Under the pieces are notes generated by a model. That model was not told the origin of the DNA and searched no databases. It was given only the letters and a program-made list of their open reading frames with translations. From Ectobius pallidus (taxonomy: Eukaryota > Arthropoda > Insecta > Blattodea > Ectobiidae): a stretch of 64,000 nt of DNA. Within the stretch, counting starts at the first letter, position 1, and the number at the start of each line of letters is the position of its first letter. This document shows, piece by piece, positions 60,601 to 64,000 of the stretch. The stretch is from the NCBI GenBank assembly GCA_964059195.1, contig CAXKWD010000006.1:178186825-178250824 (forward strand), written 5' to 3'. The position numbers and the translations under genes were made by a program.

Positions 60601-61035
60601 TGCAACACCCTGTTCCTACACCCACGATCCGCCACTGCTATAGTTCTTCGGCACTTTTGTAGATGGATGAGAGATTTTGAATAAACTGTTCTACCGTAGA
60701 CTTTATATTACTTATAGTACTTATAATTTATACGAGGAGTCAGACTTTGAAACAGAACTTATTGCTTTACTTATCAGATTATTTCCTAAAATAAGTAGGC
60801 CCTAAATAACTTCCGCTAACTGTATTGTCTCAGCCTCATTGAAGGGTCGAGGCAAGTTTGAGTAAGAAATCAGTGCTCTAGAGCGCAATTAATCTTTATA
60901 ATAAAGTCCGATGTTCGGTGCCACGAAGCATTTTGATTGGCTCTCGAGAGGCTCGCAGTACACGTGCTTTTAAATGCAAGTTTAATTCGTGTGAAATGAA
61001 TGCTGTAGCTGCATAATGTTATGTTTTATTATTAA

Positions 61036-61810
61036 CTAGCTTAAAAGACCCGGTATCGACCGGGTTTTTTATTTTTTAATTGGAAATTAACTTTTGAAGG
61101 ACTTTCGATTTTTAAATTCTAGGTCCTTTTATAGGTATTTATAATTTGAAATGAGGAAGAATGACTTATCACACTCAAACTATTCCTTCAGAAAACGCTT
61201 GCATTGTAGAATTTTGCATCGCCTGGTAGGGGTTCAAATAAGAAGAAACAGAAATTCCTGTAACATAAAATTGTAATATCGAGACGGAAAATTTTATTTC
61301 TCACTCTCATGTTACCATAAAACTGTTTTGGGGATGAAATTAAACAGAAAGCAATATCACTTTTATACTTCTCTCCCCAAAACATATTACCGTACCTCGT
61401 TTTGTTTTCCCTATGTCCAGGGTAGAGAAAGTTATGTGACTGCATTATTTTCGTGGATTTCATTCTGTAAAATTTATTTATAACATGAATATTATATTGA
61501 TAGCTTTTCTAAATTGGCAAAGTCGCGTTTCACTTAATTCCAAACCCATGTGATACCACTTGCAACAATACTGTTGTCAAGTTTTCTGTGATTTGGATTT
61601 GATAATTCTGTGTAAAAAGGAATTTTGTATTCTCAAAAAATTTTGATTTTTGACATTTAAAATAAAAAAATTTCAAAATCCCTTCTTAGTGAGCACCTAC
61701 ATTATGAAAGGAAGGTACTGTCAAAATTCCAAGTCTCTACCTGTTATAGTTTAGGCTCTACGTTGATTCCTGTCAGTCAGTCAGGACAAAGCCTTTTATA
61801 CATATAGAGA
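61036..61810 (-). mobile_element. Non-autonomous Helitron, minus strand
   Basis: On the minus strand it starts TCTCTATATGTATAAAAGGC after an A and ends with the hairpin ACCCGGTCGATACCGGGT, cttttaag, CTAG, then T. The 5'-TC, 3' hairpin, CTAG and A/T insertion all fit. 775 bp with no Rep/helicase. A different subfamily from 10971-12497, though the starts are alike. Confidence 0.78.
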
Positions 61811-63550
61811 TAGCACAGACCTACTTAGTAATGTTTCTCTGCTGTAAGAGATGTCCCATAAAGGCCCTAATATTGTGTAGATTGGAGTATCTGTCAAGTA
61901 TGTGAATGTATTTGCTACAACATAAACATTATGGGCAAATGTAATGCAATGAAAATATTTTATGCGAACAAAATTTTTAAAATGTCATATCATAGTTTCT
62001 ATAATTCACGTGTGTATTATGTTTGCTTCTCTATGAATTTATATTTTAAAATCATTATCGATAACTAACCAATCATTCCTTGTGAAATAACTAGATTTAA
62101 AGCAAGGCTTTGCGACTGCATTTTGTAGTCAAGGCCTTCTCTATTCAATATAAGCTCACTGAGGCCATGATTTCTACATTCATTTGTCCAGACCCAAGTC
62201 ACATATGAGGTTGTGATGCAGAATTCAGCATCTGTGGGTCGTGTCCCACACACTGCACGCGGCCCGCAGATTGTCCCTCAACATTCTCATTGGCTGGTTA
62301 CTTTGATTGTATCGTACAGTGCTGCCAATAACAAGCAGTGTAGTGTAGTGTAGTCATTGCCTACACTCTATCATGGTGAGATTGATTGTGACCAGTATAA
62401 ATTACACCATTTTAGGTTATATAAGTGCTGACTTCACGATTTTTTTCTTTCGGAAATTTTGAGAACAAGCTGAGTTTATATTTGAATTCTGTAGGTTCTA
62501 AAAACATTACTACCTCAAATATGACAGTTTTTTTTAAAATAAAAATAATAATTTAAGGTTATGAAGGTCCAATGTGTGCATAGGTAATAGATAACAACCC
62601 AACGCGTTAAGTAAATAACTAATCATTCGTTTGTTTGAATTCCAACGCATATAGAGAGATGTAGGAAGTATAAATAGTGTTGATCAATAGCGGATGTTAG
62701 ACTGACATCATCTGCATCCATAATCAGATGCTGTCACATAACAAACCATCTGTATTATACTTTATTATGGTCGAAGCCCCCAAGCAATTTGATTGACTCT
62801 CGAGTCGCCACAAACATTAGTATCCGTAACTAAGGTAAACAAGACAAGTTCAGATGTATCAGTTTCTATCAGTAGAAATAATAGACGAAATTTGCATTTC
62901 CAACTGATACTTTACATAAACATTATTAATTGTGCAGATGACAGCATATAAACATTAATTAATATAGTAATAATAATAATAATAAATAGTAGCTTGAAAT
63001 ATAGATTACTATATTTTCTTAAACAAATCTGAATTTTAAAAATGAAAAGTATTCATAATTATATTGTATTACTTAGGCCCTACTTAAAAATAAAACAATA
63101 ATAATAATTGTTATGCATTTTCCATTCTCTTTTATATTTATTTTCATGTTGATGTACTGTATTTGTTAGGGCACCAAGACAATTATTTATTTATTTCACG
63201 TTGAACTTCTCCTTGTTTCACCCATTTAATGTTTCTATTTTCCTACACTTTTGCATAAAGTGTTTATTGTCTAGTGTAAAACTGGAAACCAACGACAAAA
63301 AGCACAATAGATAATGAATATTTTGCAAAGTAAAATATTTAGAAAACAAATGTCGAGTTGAATAATTAATTAAATTTACCACTCGTAGGAACAAAGTTGA
63401 AATAGGATTATTTTGTTTGTCCCATGCCGTCGGTACGAGGTAATGACTGAGATGCGGCTTCGGTGCCCCGAGGCAGTTTCTAATATTTTCCAACCACTTT
63501 TTCCTTTGATATAAAAAGTTAATTATGACATAAGGAGATAGTTTAAACAT
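61811..63550. other. Intergenic, nothing recognised
   Basis: AT-rich. 'attttgattggctctcgaga' at about 60933 is echoed by 'atttgattgactctcgagtc' at about 62791, a short shared repeat. No gene supported. Confidence 0.4.
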
Positions 63551-63639
63551 GGGCTCTGCGCATGCCTAGATCCTCGCTTCAGATCCGGTAGGTCGGGTTT
63601 GTATGTTGGAATTTTAGTCGGCTGTGTGTTGTGTGTTGA

Positions 63640-63910
63640 ATTGCTTCGGATGTTCTCCTTCCTTCTCTCTTTGTACGGACCTGCCCTTGTATTTGAGAGA
63701 GAAGAAGAAGAAGACGAAGATGGGGGGGTTGGCCCCAGCTGGGGGGGAGGGGGAGGCGAGTCCCCGAGTTGGAGCCAGTTTTCAAGTTTCGTAGTTGAGT
63801 TGTAAAGCCGGGCTGTCATCCCAGCTCCTCGCTCGCCTCTAAGCTTGTGTTGGTTCGTTTCTGTATTACAGTCGATGTAAGGAAGACCAGGTCGTGATGG
63901 CTCGGTGACC
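63640..63910 (+). promoter_or_regulatory. GC-rich leader or promoter region of the second gene
   Basis: This GC-rich stretch contains purine runs (GAAGAAGAAGA), G runs and CpGs, unlike the AT-rich DNA to its left. It looks like a promoter-proximal or 5' UTR segment for the frame opening at 63911. The antisense frame through it (Pro- and Ser-rich) is most likely only a reflection of the G runs. Confidence 0.35.
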
Positions 63911-64000
63911 ATGCCAGAGAAAGAAGTATTCCACCATGTGCATTCCCCTGCCGCCACCTCGGGGCTGCCCCTCCAGTTTCCCTCGGCCTTTGCCGCGTTT
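63911..64000 (+). CDS. Probable first coding exon of a second gene, cut by window end
   Basis: An ATG in good context (gtgaccATGcc) opens 30 uninterrupted codons, MPEKEVFHHVHSPAATSGLP then LQFPSAFAAF, to the window edge. The stretch is much more GC-rich than the rest of the window and rich in Ala, Pro, Ser and Phe, as in the N-termini of many regulatory proteins. A possible acceptor (ctgtattacag) ends about 40 nt upstream, and a tiny upstream ORF (ATG at 63898, Met-Ala-Arg-stop) precedes it. I do not recognise the family. It could be chance, but composition and context argue for a gene start. Confidence 0.45.
   Translation, partial: MPEKEVFHHVHSPAATSGLPLQFPSAFAAF

Noticed and set aside
63523..63957. 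144-residue Pro/Ser-rich minus-strand frame
   Set aside because: The Pro and Ser tracts reflect G runs and GAAGAA repeats on the plus strand. The plus-strand ATG at 63911 is the better reading, though the minus frame is not excluded.
1..64000. CRISPR array, operon or prokaryotic system
   Set aside because: No regular spacer-repeat arrays or closely packed genes. Spliced genes and transposons show that this is an animal genome.
1..64000. LTR retrotransposon or endogenous virus
   Set aside because: I looked for gag-pol type frames and paired direct terminal repeats and found none that convinced me.

Overview
This window looks like eukaryotic, very probably insect, genomic DNA. It is AT-rich and repeat-laden, with GT-AG introns and small exons spread over tens of kilobases. 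The style (hemimetabolous insect, perhaps cockroach-like, with many hAT MITEs, Helitrons, Penelope-like elements and tRNA-like SINEs) is an inference; the species cannot be fixed from the sequence alone.

The one gene that can be read end to end is an unconventional myosin VI (the jaguar/MYO6 orthologue) on the + strand. I traced 22 coding exons from the ATG at 7508 to the stop at 43808-43810. All junctions are GT-AG and in frame, giving 1242 residues. The order is N-terminal region, motor with P-loop, switch I and switch II, converter, the myosin VI-specific reverse-gear insert, one IQ motif, a three-helix-like segment, a charged single alpha-helix, a ubiquitin-interacting motif, and the cargo-binding domain with RRL and WWY motifs. 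A 5' UTR exon must lie upstream, because a splice acceptor sits 7 bases before the ATG. At the right edge, an ATG at 63911 opens a GC-rich 30-codon reading frame that runs off the window and is probably the first coding exon of another + strand gene.

Region by region: 1-7500 is upstream flank holding hAT MITEs, Helitron pieces, a SINE, a fold-back DDE transposon, tRNA-like repeats and a LINE tail. 7501-43810 is myosin VI; its introns carry a hAT element with a Helitron nested inside it, mariner remnants, a DNA transposon with repeated GCCGCGGCT motifs, a tRNA-like fold-back element, and two Penelope-like insertions. 43811-63550 is intergenic and contains a TA-flanked MITE, a hAT element, SINEs, LINE fragments, another tRNA-like fold-back element, a repeat array and a minus-strand Helitron. 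63551-64000 is the GC-rich start of the next gene.

The most interesting structure is a shared architecture. Two Penelope-like insertions (36310-38562 and 42354-42761) and two tRNA-like insertions (24301-24603 and 48101-48481) are each an inverted dimer followed by a short tail on one side only, and each is bounded by a perfect 12-14 base target duplication. This suggests that the tRNA-like elements may be mobilised by Penelope machinery, or by a mechanism that likewise makes inverted dimers.
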